Assembly (NCBI RefSeq): GCF_029338575.1
Contig: NZ_CP119992.1
Location: 1,116,001 to 1,180,000 of the forward strand
Source of the DNA: Halomarina halobia
Lineage (GTDB): Archaea > Halobacteriota > Halobacteria > Halobacteriales > Haloarculaceae
Length of the DNA stretch: 64,000 nt
Direction of reading: 5' to 3'
In this document: one piece after another, positions 1 through 7,910 of the stretch
Layout of the letters: the number at the start of each line of letters is the position of its first letter
Position numbering within the stretch: position 1 is the stretch's first letter
Notes under the pieces: model-generated
What the model saw: only the letters and a program-made list of their open reading frames with translations
Told to the model about the DNA's origin: nothing
Database searches by the model: none
Made by a program: the position numbers and the translations under genes

Positions 1-235
1 GCTCGAAGAGAACGCCCACTTCGAGTTCATCGACGTGAAGTACAACGGCTACTCGGTCGCCGAGTTCACCCCCACGGAGTTCACGTGGACGACGTATGCG
101 GTCGACGATACGGTGAACGAGCCGGACGCCGCCCGCGGGGTACTCCGGAAGTATCGAGTCCCGGAAGGGACAGTTGCTCTCGAAGAACTCCGGGCTAACG
201 ACTCCCCTCTCCCGGAGGAGAGCGCCGACATCTAA
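1..235 (+). CDS. PhoD-type alkaline phosphatase, C-terminal end only
   Basis: This is the 3' end of a gene that starts before the window; the frame is open from base 2 to the TAA at 233-235. The peptide has the short C-terminal strand pattern of PhoD-family (alkaline phosphatase D) metallophosphoesterases: a GYSV strand, then a segment around FTPTEFTWTTYAVDDTVN. PhoD enzymes are secreted, Tat-exported phosphodiesterases/phosphomonoesterases used for phosphate scavenging. The catalytic metallophosphatase core is outside the window, so activity cannot be judged. A second, broken phoD N-terminus lies 320 bp downstream on the same strand, which suggests an old tandem duplication or local rearrangement. 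Family assignment rests on C-terminal resemblance only. Confidence 0.6.
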   Translation, partial: LEENAHFEFIDVKYNGYSVAEFTPTEFTWTTYAVDDTVNEPDAARGVLRKYRVPEGTVALEELRANDSPLPEESADI

Positions 236-555
236 CTATCTACTCGTCCGGAGACCCGTTTCTGTTGCTACGAACGCTTGACGACATCGGGGCGGCCGTT
301 AATGCACAGCTCTGTCCACGCTCTGCAGACGGGGCTGAGAGCAACGAAGTGACGTTTTGACGCGTTCCCTCTGTAACTGGGTGGGGTGCGTCGTGAGGGT
401 ACCTCTGTATGATTCTGACGCCCACGTTCGAACCACATGGCACCTATTCTACTATTTCCGTTACCCCTGGCGGATTGGAGGCTCAGGTGGGATGATTCAG
501 GCAAGTGAACTGCCAAGATGAGTTCTATACCCGTTGGATAATGTCTTGCGCTCGT
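236..555. other. Intergenic stretch, no supported gene
   Basis: No reading frame here has convincing haloarchaeal codon bias or a recognisable domain on either strand. It separates the 3' end of an upstream phosphatase from the phoD relic and may itself be decayed sequence. Confidence 0.4.
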
Positions 556-786
556 ATGGACCTAGACGATCCATCGATCCCAGACCCGGATTCGGACAGC
601 CGACGCGGATTCCTCCGCAAAACTGGTGCGGCCGCCGCTATCGTCGGTATCGGTGCCTTGGTACCGCGCTCACCGCCATCGACGACGTCGAGGAGTTCAC
701 CTTCGCGGTCGCGTCCTGCCAGCAGTACCCGGATGACTTCTACGCCGCCTACCAGCACATGGCCGAGTCGCATCTCGGCCGCACCC
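556..786 (+). pseudogene. phoD relic (Tat signal plus catalytic-domain start)
   Basis: From ATG 556 the frame encodes a Tat signal peptide (SRRGFLRK, then an Ala/Gly/Ile-rich core ending near GIGALV). The next phase then encodes TALTAIDDVEEFTFAVASCQ and YPDDFYAAYQHMAE. FAVASCQ-x-YPDxFYAAYxHMAE is the start of the PhoD metallophosphatase domain. In intact PhoD proteins about 100 residues of PhoD_N domain separate the signal from this motif, and the metal-binding HLGDYIYE motif follows. Here the N domain is missing, the two parts are in different frames, and the sequence stops resembling PhoD just after HLG, near 782. It is therefore a mosaic remnant with an internal deletion, a frameshift and a 3' truncation. 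Confidence 0.7.
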
Positions 787-822
787 CCGTCACAGGGCTC
801 GGGCAGTCTTCCCGAGGCGGGA

Positions 823-851
823 GTCGGGTTAGACCGGGTTGCGAACCCGAC
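823..851. terminator. Inverted repeat between convergent genes
   Basis: GTCGGGTT (823-830) pairs perfectly with AACCCGAC (844-851). A tighter alternative pairs CGGGTT (835-840) with AACCCG (844-849) around a GCG loop, so two hairpins compete for the same right arm. It lies between the phoD relic (+) and the 3' end of the PHP-domain gene (-, ends 866). It may be a transcription-stop structure or scar, but no T-tract follows. Confidence 0.3.
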
Positions 852-865
852 GCGCGTCGGATTCG

Positions 866-2323
866 TCAGGCCCGGCCGAGAAAAACGGGGTTGGTGAGCG
901 CCAGCATGTCGCCGTCGGCGGTCCGAAGTTCGATCCGGACGAACGCCGACGCCTCCGCGGTGGTCTCGTAGGCGATTCGCTGCCGGTCCTCCGTCACGGA
1001 CACCGTCTTCACGATGCTGTCCTGCGTGTGGAACGTGACCTCGGACCCCGGCGCGCCGCGGACGGCGAGTTCGACGGTGATCGGGGCCTTCGGCGGTCGT
1101 TCGAGGCGCTCCCCCGGGATGGCTTCGTGGGAGCCGGAGACGGCCCGAACGTCGAGCGTGATGGCGTCCGATTCGACGACGTAGGAGCGACCCGCCGCGA
1201 GCCCCGCGAGAACCGCGTCCCTCCCCAGCCGAGGGGCGTGAACGACCGTGTGCGGTACGCCGATGTCGTCCTCGTAGTCGTGGGCGTCGCTGGCCCCGAC
1301 GGCCGGGAGGTACCGCCCCTCCCGGAGCATGCGGTCCCAGGTCTGGACGGCGGCCTCGTCCTCCCACGTCCAGGGACCGTTCCACACCTCGACCGCGTCC
1401 ATCCGCTCGTAGTCGAACCGCCAATCGCAGCCCTTGTACGGGCAGAACGGGTGGTTGGCGACCGCGATACCGCCGACGTCGTGAACCTCCTCGACGAAGC
1501 GCGAGAGGGCGTCGTCGTCGGGCGCGTACCGCCAGTCGATCCACTGCTCCGGTTCGAGACCGAGCGCGCCGAAGTGGCCGGCACGCGTGGTGATCTCCTC
1601 CCCGTTGAGGATGAGGAAGTCCGAGCGCGCGTGCCTCCCCCAGACGAGGTTGGCGGTCGTCGTGTTGTGATCGGTCGACACCAGGAAGTCAAGCCCCGCG
1701 TCCACGGCTCCGTCGACGAGGTCGCCGGGCGTGTACTCGCCGTCGGAGTGCACGGTGTGGAGGTGGAGGTCGCCGCGGTACCAGCCCGGTTCGTCGTTGA
1801 TCGGTTCGTCCGAGACCGGACGCGGCTCGAACGCCGGTTCCGGCTCTCCCGATCGCATCGTCACCTCGATGGTGTAGTCGATCCCCTCCGCGCCGACGCG
1901 ATACGGCCCGAGGATGACGTTCCAGGTGCCGGGTTCGATCTCGCCCGGGTAGTATCCGGGCGTGGCCTCGGAGCGCGAGATCGTGAACTCGGAGCGAGCG
2001 CCGCCGGACCAGCCGCGGAAGCCGTCGCCGTTCCCCAGTTCGTGTCCGTCGGGATCGGCCATCCCGATGTCGAGGAGGTTCTCGGCGGACTTGTCGTAGT
2101 CGTAGCTGACGTGCAACTCCGTCACGCCCTCGTCGACGTCGACCGGGACGTAGAGCCAGTTCGGGGCGTCGGGTTCGATATGCCCCGTGATTCGCTTTCT
2201 GCGCACGCCCGATGGCGTCGCGTTCACGTCCGCTATCTCGGCGGTCGCGAGACCGACCGCCCCGAGTCCGCCGATCGATCGAAGCACGGTTCGTCGGCTG
2301 AGATTCCCGTCGTCTGTGGGCAT
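866..2323 (-). CDS. Tat-exported CehA/McbA-type PHP-domain metallohydrolase
   Basis: This is a 485-residue secreted protein. Residues 8-30 form a Tat signal (SRRTVLRS then a hydrophobic core). Residues about 45-155 resemble a bacterial pre-peptidase-like beta domain. Residues about 180-400 are a PHP phosphoesterase domain with its metal ligands visible: DLHLHT (H187, H189), STDHN (D218, H219), NHP (H291) and GASDAHD (D346, H348). The C-terminal 90 residues look like a beta domain. CehA/McbA relatives include carbaryl hydrolase-like enzymes, but most archaeal members have no known substrate; a secreted phosphoesterase is the safest reading. The neighbours (phoD remnants, 5'-nucleotidase relic, nuclease) suggest extracellular phosphate or nucleotide scavenging. 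A TATA-like stretch lies at 2363-2376. Confidence 0.8.
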   Translation of the reverse strand: MPTDDGNLSRRTVLRSIGGLGAVGLATAEIADVNATPSGVRRKRITGHIEPDAPNWLYVPVDVDEGVTELHVSYDYDKSAENLLDIGMADPDGHELGNGDGFRGWSGGARSEFTISRSEATPGYYPGEIEPGTWNVILGPYRVGAEGIDYTIEVTMRSGEPEPAFEPRPVSDEPINDEPGWYRGDLHLHTVHSDGEYTPGDLVDGAVDAGLDFLVSTDHNTTTANLVWGRHARSDFLILNGEEITTRAGHFGALGLEPEQWIDWRYAPDDDALSRFVEEVHDVGGIAVANHPFCPYKGCDWRFDYERMDAVEVWNGPWTWEDEAAVQTWDRMLREGRYLPAVGASDAHDYEDDIGVPHTVVHAPRLGRDAVLAGLAAGRSYVVESDAITLDVRAVSGSHEAIPGERLERPPKAPITVELAVRGAPGSEVTFHTQDSIVKTVSVTEDRQRIAYETTAEASAFVRIELRTADGDMLALTNPVFLGRA

Positions 2324-2362
2324 CGTAGGACGGTTTTATCCGTCTGCGTTCGAGCGATAAGA

Positions 2363-2376
2363 ATTTATAATATCCG
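2363..2376 (-). promoter_or_regulatory. TATA box for the PHP-domain gene
   Basis: The minus strand reads ATATTATAAATTC here, AT-rich in a GC-rich setting. The centre is about 46 nt before the start codon at 2323, so transcription would begin about 20 nt upstream of the gene. Confidence 0.5.
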
Positions 2377-2551
2377 ACAATAGTCCACTGGATCGGCACG
2401 GACACCTCTAGACGTGTCGGGTAGACGTTCGCGTGTGAACGGTGGGGTAGGATCGGTCGGCTGCGCTCGCTCGCGCCGACCGGACGAACGTTCGCGACCC
2501 GTCGGGGAGCGCGGTGAGTCGACGGGTCGCGAGCCGAGGCCGAGAATCGGG

Positions 2552-3218
2552 CTACAGGCGGGTGATCCGTCCCTGAACGTCGGGCGAGATGGGCGTCAGC
2601 GCCTCGACGCGGTCGGTGACGAGCTCCGAGAGGAGTGCGCCCTCGTCGGCGGTGACGAGTCGGGGGCGTCGACGAGCACGTCGTAGCCGTCGCCGCCGCT
2701 CGCGACGAACGACTTCGTCGCGAGCGTGTACGTCGCGTCCACGTCGATCGGTTCCGAACCGATAGCCGCCGAGACGATGCGACTACCCGTGGGTCTCTGG
2801 GATCGTACCGGTACTGCACGCCGCTCACCTCTGGGAAGCGGCCGGACAGTTGCTCGACCCTGCTGACGCCGTTTTCGAGCGCCGACAGCAGGACGTCGCC
2901 GGACACGCGAAGTTCGACCGCGTAGTTGGGAAACGGCAGGACGTTGACGATCCGTCTCTTGGCGATGTCGTCCGGCGGGTAGAGCGTATCCGTACGAATG
3001 CCGCCGCCGTTCATCAGTGCGACGTCCGCACCCACGCTGGCGCGCAGGCCGTCGGCGACGAGGGTTCCGACGTTCGACTCCGTCCGCCGGACGGTTTCGG
3101 TGCGGGCGTCCAGCGCGACCGTCGACCGGCCGACGACGACGCCCAGTCGCTCGTCGAGTTCGCCGTAGTAGCGCTCCATCACCCGCTCGACCGCTGGATG
3201 GGGGGAGAAGCCGTCCCG
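2552..3218 (-). pseudogene. 5'-nucleotidase C-terminal domain, frameshifted and truncated
   Basis: Read on the minus strand, the sequence encodes in order SPHPAVERVMERYY, SNVGTLVADGLRASVGADVA, the signature NGGGIR, LPFPNYAVELRVSG, then (new frame, near 2775) GSEPIDVDATYTLATKSF and SGGDGYDVLVDAP, then (third frame, near 2657, at a G5 run on the plus strand) TADEGALLSELVTDRVEAL to a stop at 2552. This is the order of the C-terminal substrate-binding domain of UshA/5'-nucleotidase family proteins. The N-terminal metallophosphatase domain is absent: the homology begins directly after the stop codon of the neighbouring nuclease gene. Two frameshifts plus loss of the catalytic domain indicate a pseudogene, though a sequencing error in the G run could explain one shift. 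Confidence 0.8.
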
Positions 3219-5318
3219 CTAGCTGTAGGGGCTCCACAGCGAGAAGTCGGACGTGTTGCGGTTCGTCGTGTACAGCAAGGCGGGGTCGCCGCCGACGTTG
3301 TGGGTGTCGTCGAAGACGTGGTCCGCGTTGAGACGCAAGTCGGTCCCTAACGCGTCGGCGAGGTCGTTGAGGTTCGCCCGCGTGTCCGGCATGATCCTGC
3401 CGTGGCCGCTCCCCATCAGGACGATCGCGCCGCCGTTACTCCCGAAGGTGTTCAGCGCGTCGATCTCCGCGGTGGTGTAGCACGACCGGGGGGACGTCAC
3501 GATGACGGCCCGGGCCGTAGAGAGGGCGTTGTCGCCGGCCCCGTCGAGCGTGTTGACCTGCTCGAAGGCGATGCCCTGGCCTTCGAGGTAGCGCTGGTAG
3601 GCGACGGCGTCCTCGTTCGACAGCGCGTGGGGTTCGTTGAACTGGCCGTGGCCGCCCTCGACGAGGATCTGACCCGATGCCTCCGACAGCGAGTCGACGA
3701 GGTTCGTCAGGAACACCTCGTGCTCGAAGTCGGTGACGTCGTCCCGGTACCTCTCGTCGATCGGCAGTCCGCCGACGAGGGCGACACGAGCGCTCGAATC
3801 GACGCCGACCAGCGGAACGTCGCCTCCGTACTCGACGCCGCCTCTGAGATCCTGGGTGGCCGTGCTCTCGGCGAACACCGGCACCCGTGCGGGCGAGATC
3901 TCACCGCTGCCGGTACGAACGCTCGCGGCGTTGGGAACGAAGACCTCCTCGACGGCCCGGTCGCGGACCTCGGCTGTGTTCTCCGGGTCGCTCTCCCGCC
4001 AGACGCGTCGTCCGTTCGCCCGCGCGTCGTCCTCCGCGTTCCAGAACGCGTCGTGCTTCGTCAGGTTCGAACCGTACACGCGAGCGTAGCCCCGCTCGAT
4101 GATCTCCCGATTGAACAGCGTGTCGACGCTACCGTCGCCGTCCCCGTCGTAGTGGACATAGGCCAGCAGCCGACCGAACGGATCCCGGACGTCCTCCGCG
4201 GGGTCGATCTCGATCTCGACTGTCTCCCCCTCGAGTTCCCCCGTGGCGTAGTCCTTGGCGCTCTCGCCCCAGTCGGAGAGGTACCTGTCGTCCTCGATGC
4301 CCTCCCACTCCTCGATCTTCTCGTACTGGCCGTTTCGCTTGGTCTCCGGCGAGTCGAACCCGAGCAGGCGGACCTCGGCCGACGAGCCATCCGCGAACGT
4401 GACGTCCACCGTGTCGCCGTCCGTGACGCTGTCGACGGTCGCCACGTAGCGGACGCCCGCGTCGAGTCCGATCCCGCCGCGGTCGGCGAACAGGTCGAAG
4501 GCGTTGACGTTGAACTGACTGGTCGTGACGTCGAAGGTATCGCCGCCGACGTTGTTGGTGTCGTCGTTGACGTCGTCGTCGTTGAACCGGTAGGCGAGGT
4601 CGAGGCGGGACGCGACGTCGTTGAGGTTCGCCGTCTCGTCGTAGTCGCCGTAATCCGACTGATCGTGGAGGAACAGCGCCCCGCCGTTCGCCACGAAGTC
4701 CGCGAGTTCGTCGAGTTCCGCGGAACTGAACGGGTCGCTGGGCGAGGTGATGACGGCGGCGTCGGCGTCCGGGAGGTCGCTCGACAGGGACGCCGTCGGC
4801 GTCACGGTGTACCCGTTGTTCTCGGCGTATCGTTCGAACGTCGAACACGTATCGAGCGTGTAGTACTGCCCGTGGCCCTCGTCCCAGAGGACGGTACCGG
4901 AACCGCCGAGTTCCGCGTCCCAGGCGTTCAGGACGAACTCCTCGTTCCCGTAGTCGAAGTCGATCTCGCCGTCCTGGAGCAGGATCGCGCCGAAACCGTA
5001 GACGCCGGCGTCGACGGAGACCAGCGGAATCGGGGTGAGGTCGTCGTACGCGTAGGCGTCGCCGTTACCGTCGTCGTCGGTGTTCGTGGCGGCCGGTTCG
5101 GCCCAGACGGCGACGACCGACTCGTCGGTCAGCGCCTCGTAGTTCGGGTCGACCTGACTCGCAGCCGAGTAGAACTCGATCCGGGGGACGGTGTCCGTGG
5201 CGCTGCAATCGGATCCCGCCGCTGCGGAGACGGGCGTCGCGACGTGTTCGAGTGCTGTGCCCCCGGCGACCGACGCGGTCGCGAGGAGTTGCAGGAATCT
5301 GCGGCGTCGAAACCTCAT
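3219..5318 (-). CDS. Tat-exported nuclease: TNase domain between two DUF4350-like domains
   Basis: This is a 699-residue protein from ATG 5318 (chosen because RRRRFLQLLATASVAGG is a Tat signal at residues 3-20; the longer frame adds 26 residues without a signal). Residues about 140-285 and 550-699 are two copies of a DUF4350/GATase-like fold: each has an EGHGQ-type motif (DEGHGQYY, EGGHGQFN), an AVITSPS or AVIVTSPR strand, a SSAELDELADFVANGGAL-like helix, and a DDTxNVGGD segment. Residues about 288-445 are a staphylococcal-nuclease (TNase) domain with conserved catalytic positions: DGDTV, R and D/E in VRLLGFDSPETK, and Arg in DPFGRLLAYV. It probably cleaves extracellular DNA/RNA outside the cell; the role of the flanking domains is unknown. 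The stop codon is in frame with the 5'-nucleotidase relic that follows it. Confidence 0.8.
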   Translation of the reverse strand: MRFRRRRFLQLLATASVAGGTALEHVATPVSAAAGSDCSATDTVPRIEFYSAASQVDPNYEALTDESVVAVWAEPAATNTDDDGNGDAYAYDDLTPIPLVSVDAGVYGFGAILLQDGEIDFDYGNEEFVLNAWDAELGGSGTVLWDEGHGQYYTLDTCSTFERYAENNGYTVTPTASLSSDLPDADAAVITSPSDPFSSAELDELADFVANGGALFLHDQSDYGDYDETANLNDVASRLDLAYRFNDDDVNDDTNNVGGDTFDVTTSQFNVNAFDLFADRGGIGLDAGVRYVATVDSVTDGDTVDVTFADGSSAEVRLLGFDSPETKRNGQYEKIEEWEGIEDDRYLSDWGESAKDYATGELEGETVEIEIDPAEDVRDPFGRLLAYVHYDGDGDGSVDTLFNREIIERGYARVYGSNLTKHDAFWNAEDDARANGRRVWRESDPENTAEVRDRAVEEVFVPNAASVRTGSGEISPARVPVFAESTATQDLRGGVEYGGDVPLVGVDSSARVALVGGLPIDERYRDDVTDFEHEVFLTNLVDSLSEASGQILVEGGHGQFNEPHALSNEDAVAYQRYLEGQGIAFEQVNTLDGAGDNALSTARAVIVTSPRSCYTTAEIDALNTFGSNGGAIVLMGSGHGRIMPDTRANLNDLADALGTDLRLNADHVFDDTHNVGGDPALLYTTNRNTSDFSLWSPYS

Positions 5319-5349
5319 CGCGAATTTATCGCGAATATTTTGTATTGAA

Positions 5350-5361
5350 ATTTTATAATAG
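5350..5361 (-). promoter_or_regulatory. TATA box for the secreted nuclease gene
   Basis: The minus strand reads CTATTATAAAA at this position, 32-43 nt before the start at 5318, inside a short AT-rich block (5319-5362). A start site roughly 5-15 nt upstream of the ATG is expected. Confidence 0.5.
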
Positions 5362-5362
5362 C

Positions 5363-6006
5363 TCAACGGGAATGTATAGAGAAGAACGAGCGTCACCGTA
5401 TCCGTACCCTACCGGATTCCGAGTTGCGAGCCGGGGGCTCCACGGTTGTCACCCGTCCCGGTCCGCGTTCGCGTTCGCGTTCTCGCACCGAGAGCGGAGC
5501 GCGATGGCCGGGCAGCTCCGGCGAAGGGCCGGGGAGTCCGGTCGGGCCGTCGGGGGACGCGATGTAGTCCGTCCTCGTGGGGTCGCTCGACGAACAAGTG
5601 ATCCCGGAACCCCTGGAGGTAGCGATGCGCGGCGGTCGTGCTCGCGGCGATCTCACGTCCCCGCCTGTATCTACGGACGCGAACTCGACCCGCCCGAGCG
5701 ACTGCGTTCGGCAACGGACGTCCCGCTCCCTCCCCTCTATACGCGGGGAGGGGGAGACGGTTGGAGTCTGGTGATCCGTTGCGTTCCCACCTGTGTTTCG
5801 GTCCCGTCCGCTGACGGGGTCACACGCGAGGCACGACGTCCCCACGGCGACAGTCGATCATCACCTCGGCGGCAATTAGTTATGTACCGGATAGTTATGA
5901 AAAATATACGGATAACCGGGTCGCACGGGAGGAACTACCGCGGCGAGGGTGGAAAACGACGCGGCGTTCGTCACCGGCACTCCTGCACCCGCACACGGCG
6001 CGGCGC
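5363..6006. other. Gene-poor 640-bp stretch with AT-rich patch
   Basis: No convincing gene on either strand. The open frames have poor codon bias and no domains; a minus-strand stretch around 5570-5640 (HRYLQGFRDHLFVERP) reads vaguely protein-like but has no recognisable family. An isolated AT-rich block at 5872-5925 resembles a promoter but faces no identifiable gene. It could be decayed coding sequence. Confidence 0.35.
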
Positions 6007-6672
6007 TCACGCCTCGGTCGCCCTCCGCTCGGTCACGGCGTAGCCCTCGGCCTTCAGCGCCTCCCGAACGCGCCGGTCGAGTCGCTCCGCTACCTCCTCG
6101 CTGAAGCCGCCCCGCGGCTCGTCCGCCTTCCAGAGGTAGATCTCGTTCGACCCGGGATCGACGAACCGGTAACGACGACCGTACTTCAACCCGTTGTCGC
6201 CGTAGGCGACCACGGAGACGTACGGCCGGCCGGTGTACCGGGTACCGGACCCCTCGCCCTCCGGGTCGTAGTCCCCCCACCGACCGACCTGATAGACGCT
6301 TACCCACTCGAAGTCGGTGAGGTTCGTGGAGTATCGACCGATCGCCAGGCCCTTCTCGACCTCCTCGCGGGGCCACGTGACCCCCTCGCCCGTGTCGATA
6401 TCACGGCCGACCGTGATCTCGGGGGTGATGTCGACGACCTCCCACGTCTCCAGCGTCGGCGATTCCATCCCGATCTGTTCGCGGTGGAACGCATCGCCCT
6501 CCTGCAGGTAGTCGCCTTCCCGGACGTGAATGTAGGCGGGACTCCCCATCCGGAGTTCGACGTAGATCTCTTCGGGGTCGCTTCCGAAGCGGGCGTCGAG
6601 ACCTTCGAACCGCCTGGTCGTCGTGGTCGTGCTCGTCTCTTCGTCTGCGGGGTCTTCCTCGTATCTCTTCAT
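6007..6672 (-). CDS. Conserved-type hypothetical protein, 221 aa
   Basis: I do not recognise a family. The protein is soluble and acidic, with a Thr-rich N-terminus (STTTTTRRF), aromatic-rich strands in the middle (FEWVSVYQVGRWGDYD, RYRFVDPGSNEIYLW) and a charged helix near the C-terminus (EEVAERLDRRVREAL). There is no signal peptide or membrane segment. The codon bias is typical for this genome, so it is probably real. The ATG at 6672 begins a plausible N-terminus (MKRYEEDPADE). It stands alone between a gene-poor region and the hsp20 gene transcribed in the same direction 288 bp upstream. Confidence 0.65.
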   Translation of the reverse strand: MKRYEEDPADEETSTTTTTRRFEGLDARFGSDPEEIYVELRMGSPAYIHVREGDYLQEGDAFHREQIGMESPTLETWEVVDITPEITVGRDIDTGEGVTWPREEVEKGLAIGRYSTNLTDFEWVSVYQVGRWGDYDPEGEGSGTRYTGRPYVSVVAYGDNGLKYGRRYRFVDPGSNEIYLWKADEPRGGFSEEVAERLDRRVREALKAEGYAVTERRATEA

Positions 6673-6960
6673 GGTTGGTCACACCTCTCCGCGGCCGTCA
6701 CCTCCTCACGGGAGACCTGACCGCGCGGCCCGAACGGGCGGGCCGCGCGGTCGGCATACCGATTGACGGCGAGAGGACCGCCGTTTCCGTGCGTCGGGGA
6801 GACTCCGTCGGATACCGAGTCGGTTCGTTCCGGACGACCCGCACGGGCACTCGCTCGGAAATCACCGGGTAGAGTCGGCGGCTAACCGCTACGCTGGCAT
6901 CTGACGTTACGCGCTGTGGGAGATCTCGAGGGGCGTCCGACGGGCCGAAGGCCGCGACGG

Positions 6961-7344
6961 TCAGCCCTCGATCTCGATCCGCGTGCCGCGGGTCGTCGCG
7001 TCCGCGGGGATGGGTAGCGTCACCTCGAGGACGCCGTTGCGGTACGAGGCGCTCACGTCGTCCACCTCGATGTCCTTGGGGAAGCGGAACGACCGGTGGA
7101 ACGTCTTCTCGCGACCGAGCGATTCGTCCACGTGCTCGGCTGCGACGTTGAGCCGGCCGTCGTCCCACGTGACGGTCATCTCGTCCCGCTCGAAGCCGGG
7201 CACGTCGACGGTCAACACGAAGGCGTCGTCCTCCTCGTAGAGTTCGACGCCCTCGAAGGCGTCCCCGAACAACCCGCTCGGGAACAGGCGGGACGGCAGG
7301 CCGATACCCTGCGTCCAGCTGTTCGGTGTCGTTACTGGCAGCAT
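6961..7344 (-). CDS. Hsp20/alpha-crystallin family small heat-shock protein
   Basis: This is a 127-residue cytoplasmic chaperone that holds unfolding proteins in an ATP-independent way. An alpha-crystallin domain spans about residues 35-120: ELYEEDDAFVLTVDVPGFERDE, the DGRLNVAAEH strand pair, FHRSFRFPKDIEVDDVSASY, and the signature GVLEVTLPI. The C-terminal RIEIEG is an I-x-I-like assembly motif. The start at 7344 is preferred over 7377 because a strong Shine-Dalgarno (GGAGGTGAAAG) sits just upstream. An AT-rich TATA-like patch (about 7400-7408) lies about 30 nt before the expected start site. It is divergent from a small membrane protein at 7533. Confidence 0.92.
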   Translation of the reverse strand: MLPVTTPNSWTQGIGLPSRLFPSGLFGDAFEGVELYEEDDAFVLTVDVPGFERDEMTVTWDDGRLNVAAEHVDESLGREKTFHRSFRFPKDIEVDDVSASYRNGVLEVTLPIPADATTRGTRIEIEG

Positions 7345-7518
7345 CTCTTTCACCTCCCTGTTCGAAGGCGAGTACACCGCGATACGACATCACCTTTTCG
7401 GTATATTTGTTACTTAATCGAGTTTTGATCCGCGTTATGGAGGTTATATCGAATATTAATCTTAATTCGGCAGAAAATGGCGATGTCTTTTTACTCGGAA
7501 CTGCCCTATACACGTTCT

Positions 7519-7526
7519 GGAGGTGA
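7519..7526 (+). promoter_or_regulatory. Strong Shine-Dalgarno deciding a GTG start
   Basis: GGAGGTGA lies 7 nt before GTG 7533 and fixes the start of the small membrane protein. The divergent hsp20 gene has an equally strong site, unusual in a genome where several genes look leaderless. Confidence 0.6.
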
Positions 7527-7532
7527 CGCACA

Positions 7533-7805
7533 GTGAAGTACGAAGGACAGATCCGCGCCAGTCCCGTCGACTGGGCCTCCCTCGCCCTGGTCATCGTGGG
7601 CGCGCTCGTATGGGGGCTCGTCGGGCTCGGGATGTTCGTCGAGGCGAACTGGAACGTCGTGAACGTCCTGCTCGGCTCGGTCCCGACCGTCGAGGCGCTC
7701 GTCTACCTGCTGGTGGGCCTCGCCGGCCTGTACGAGTTGTACTTCGCCTACCAGCTCTACGGAGCGCGCTCCGCGGAGATGTCTGCGAAGGAGAAAACGG
7801 CGTGA
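7533..7805 (+). CDS. Small two-helix membrane protein, DUF378-like
   Basis: This 90-residue protein has two strongly predicted membrane helices: residues about 12-36 (SLALVIVGALVWGLVGLGMF) and 50-73 (VEALVYLLVGLAGLYELYF). The segment between them (VEANWNVVNVLLGSVPTVE) matches the DUF378 pattern, in which WNVVNVLLG-type residues precede a second helix with a GLAGLY motif. The C-terminus is charged. Function is unknown; it is expected in the cytoplasmic membrane. GTG start with a strong ribosome-binding site. It sits between hsp20 (divergent) and a Usp gene (same strand, 105 bp downstream), compatible with a stress setting but not proof of it. Confidence 0.7.
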   Translation: MKYEGQIRASPVDWASLALVIVGALVWGLVGLGMFVEANWNVVNVLLGSVPTVEALVYLLVGLAGLYELYFAYQLYGARSAEMSAKEKTA

Positions 7806-7910
7806 CGGGCGGCGCGACGGACTGATTTTTCGACGCGATCGATCGCAGACGCCCCCGTTGTTAACGATTAACTCCCGTATTTTTTATAACGCGAGCGCGA
7901 AGGCGGGGGT

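Noticed and set aside
866..2383. Long plus-strand frame opposite the PHP-domain gene
   Set aside because: It is an antisense shadow typical of high-GC DNA (Val/Arg/Asp-rich, no domain), whereas the minus strand encodes a Tat signal and PHP motifs.
3402..5348. 648-codon plus-strand frame opposite the nuclease gene
   Set aside because: Its composition (Val/Arg/Asp/Gly repeats) is that of an antisense shadow; the minus strand carries TNase and Tat motifs.
5393..5845. 150-codon minus-strand frame in the gene-poor stretch
   Set aside because: Composition is low-complexity Arg/Pro/Ser with no domain; the HRYLQGFRDHLF segment in another phase could not be extended to a recognisable protein.
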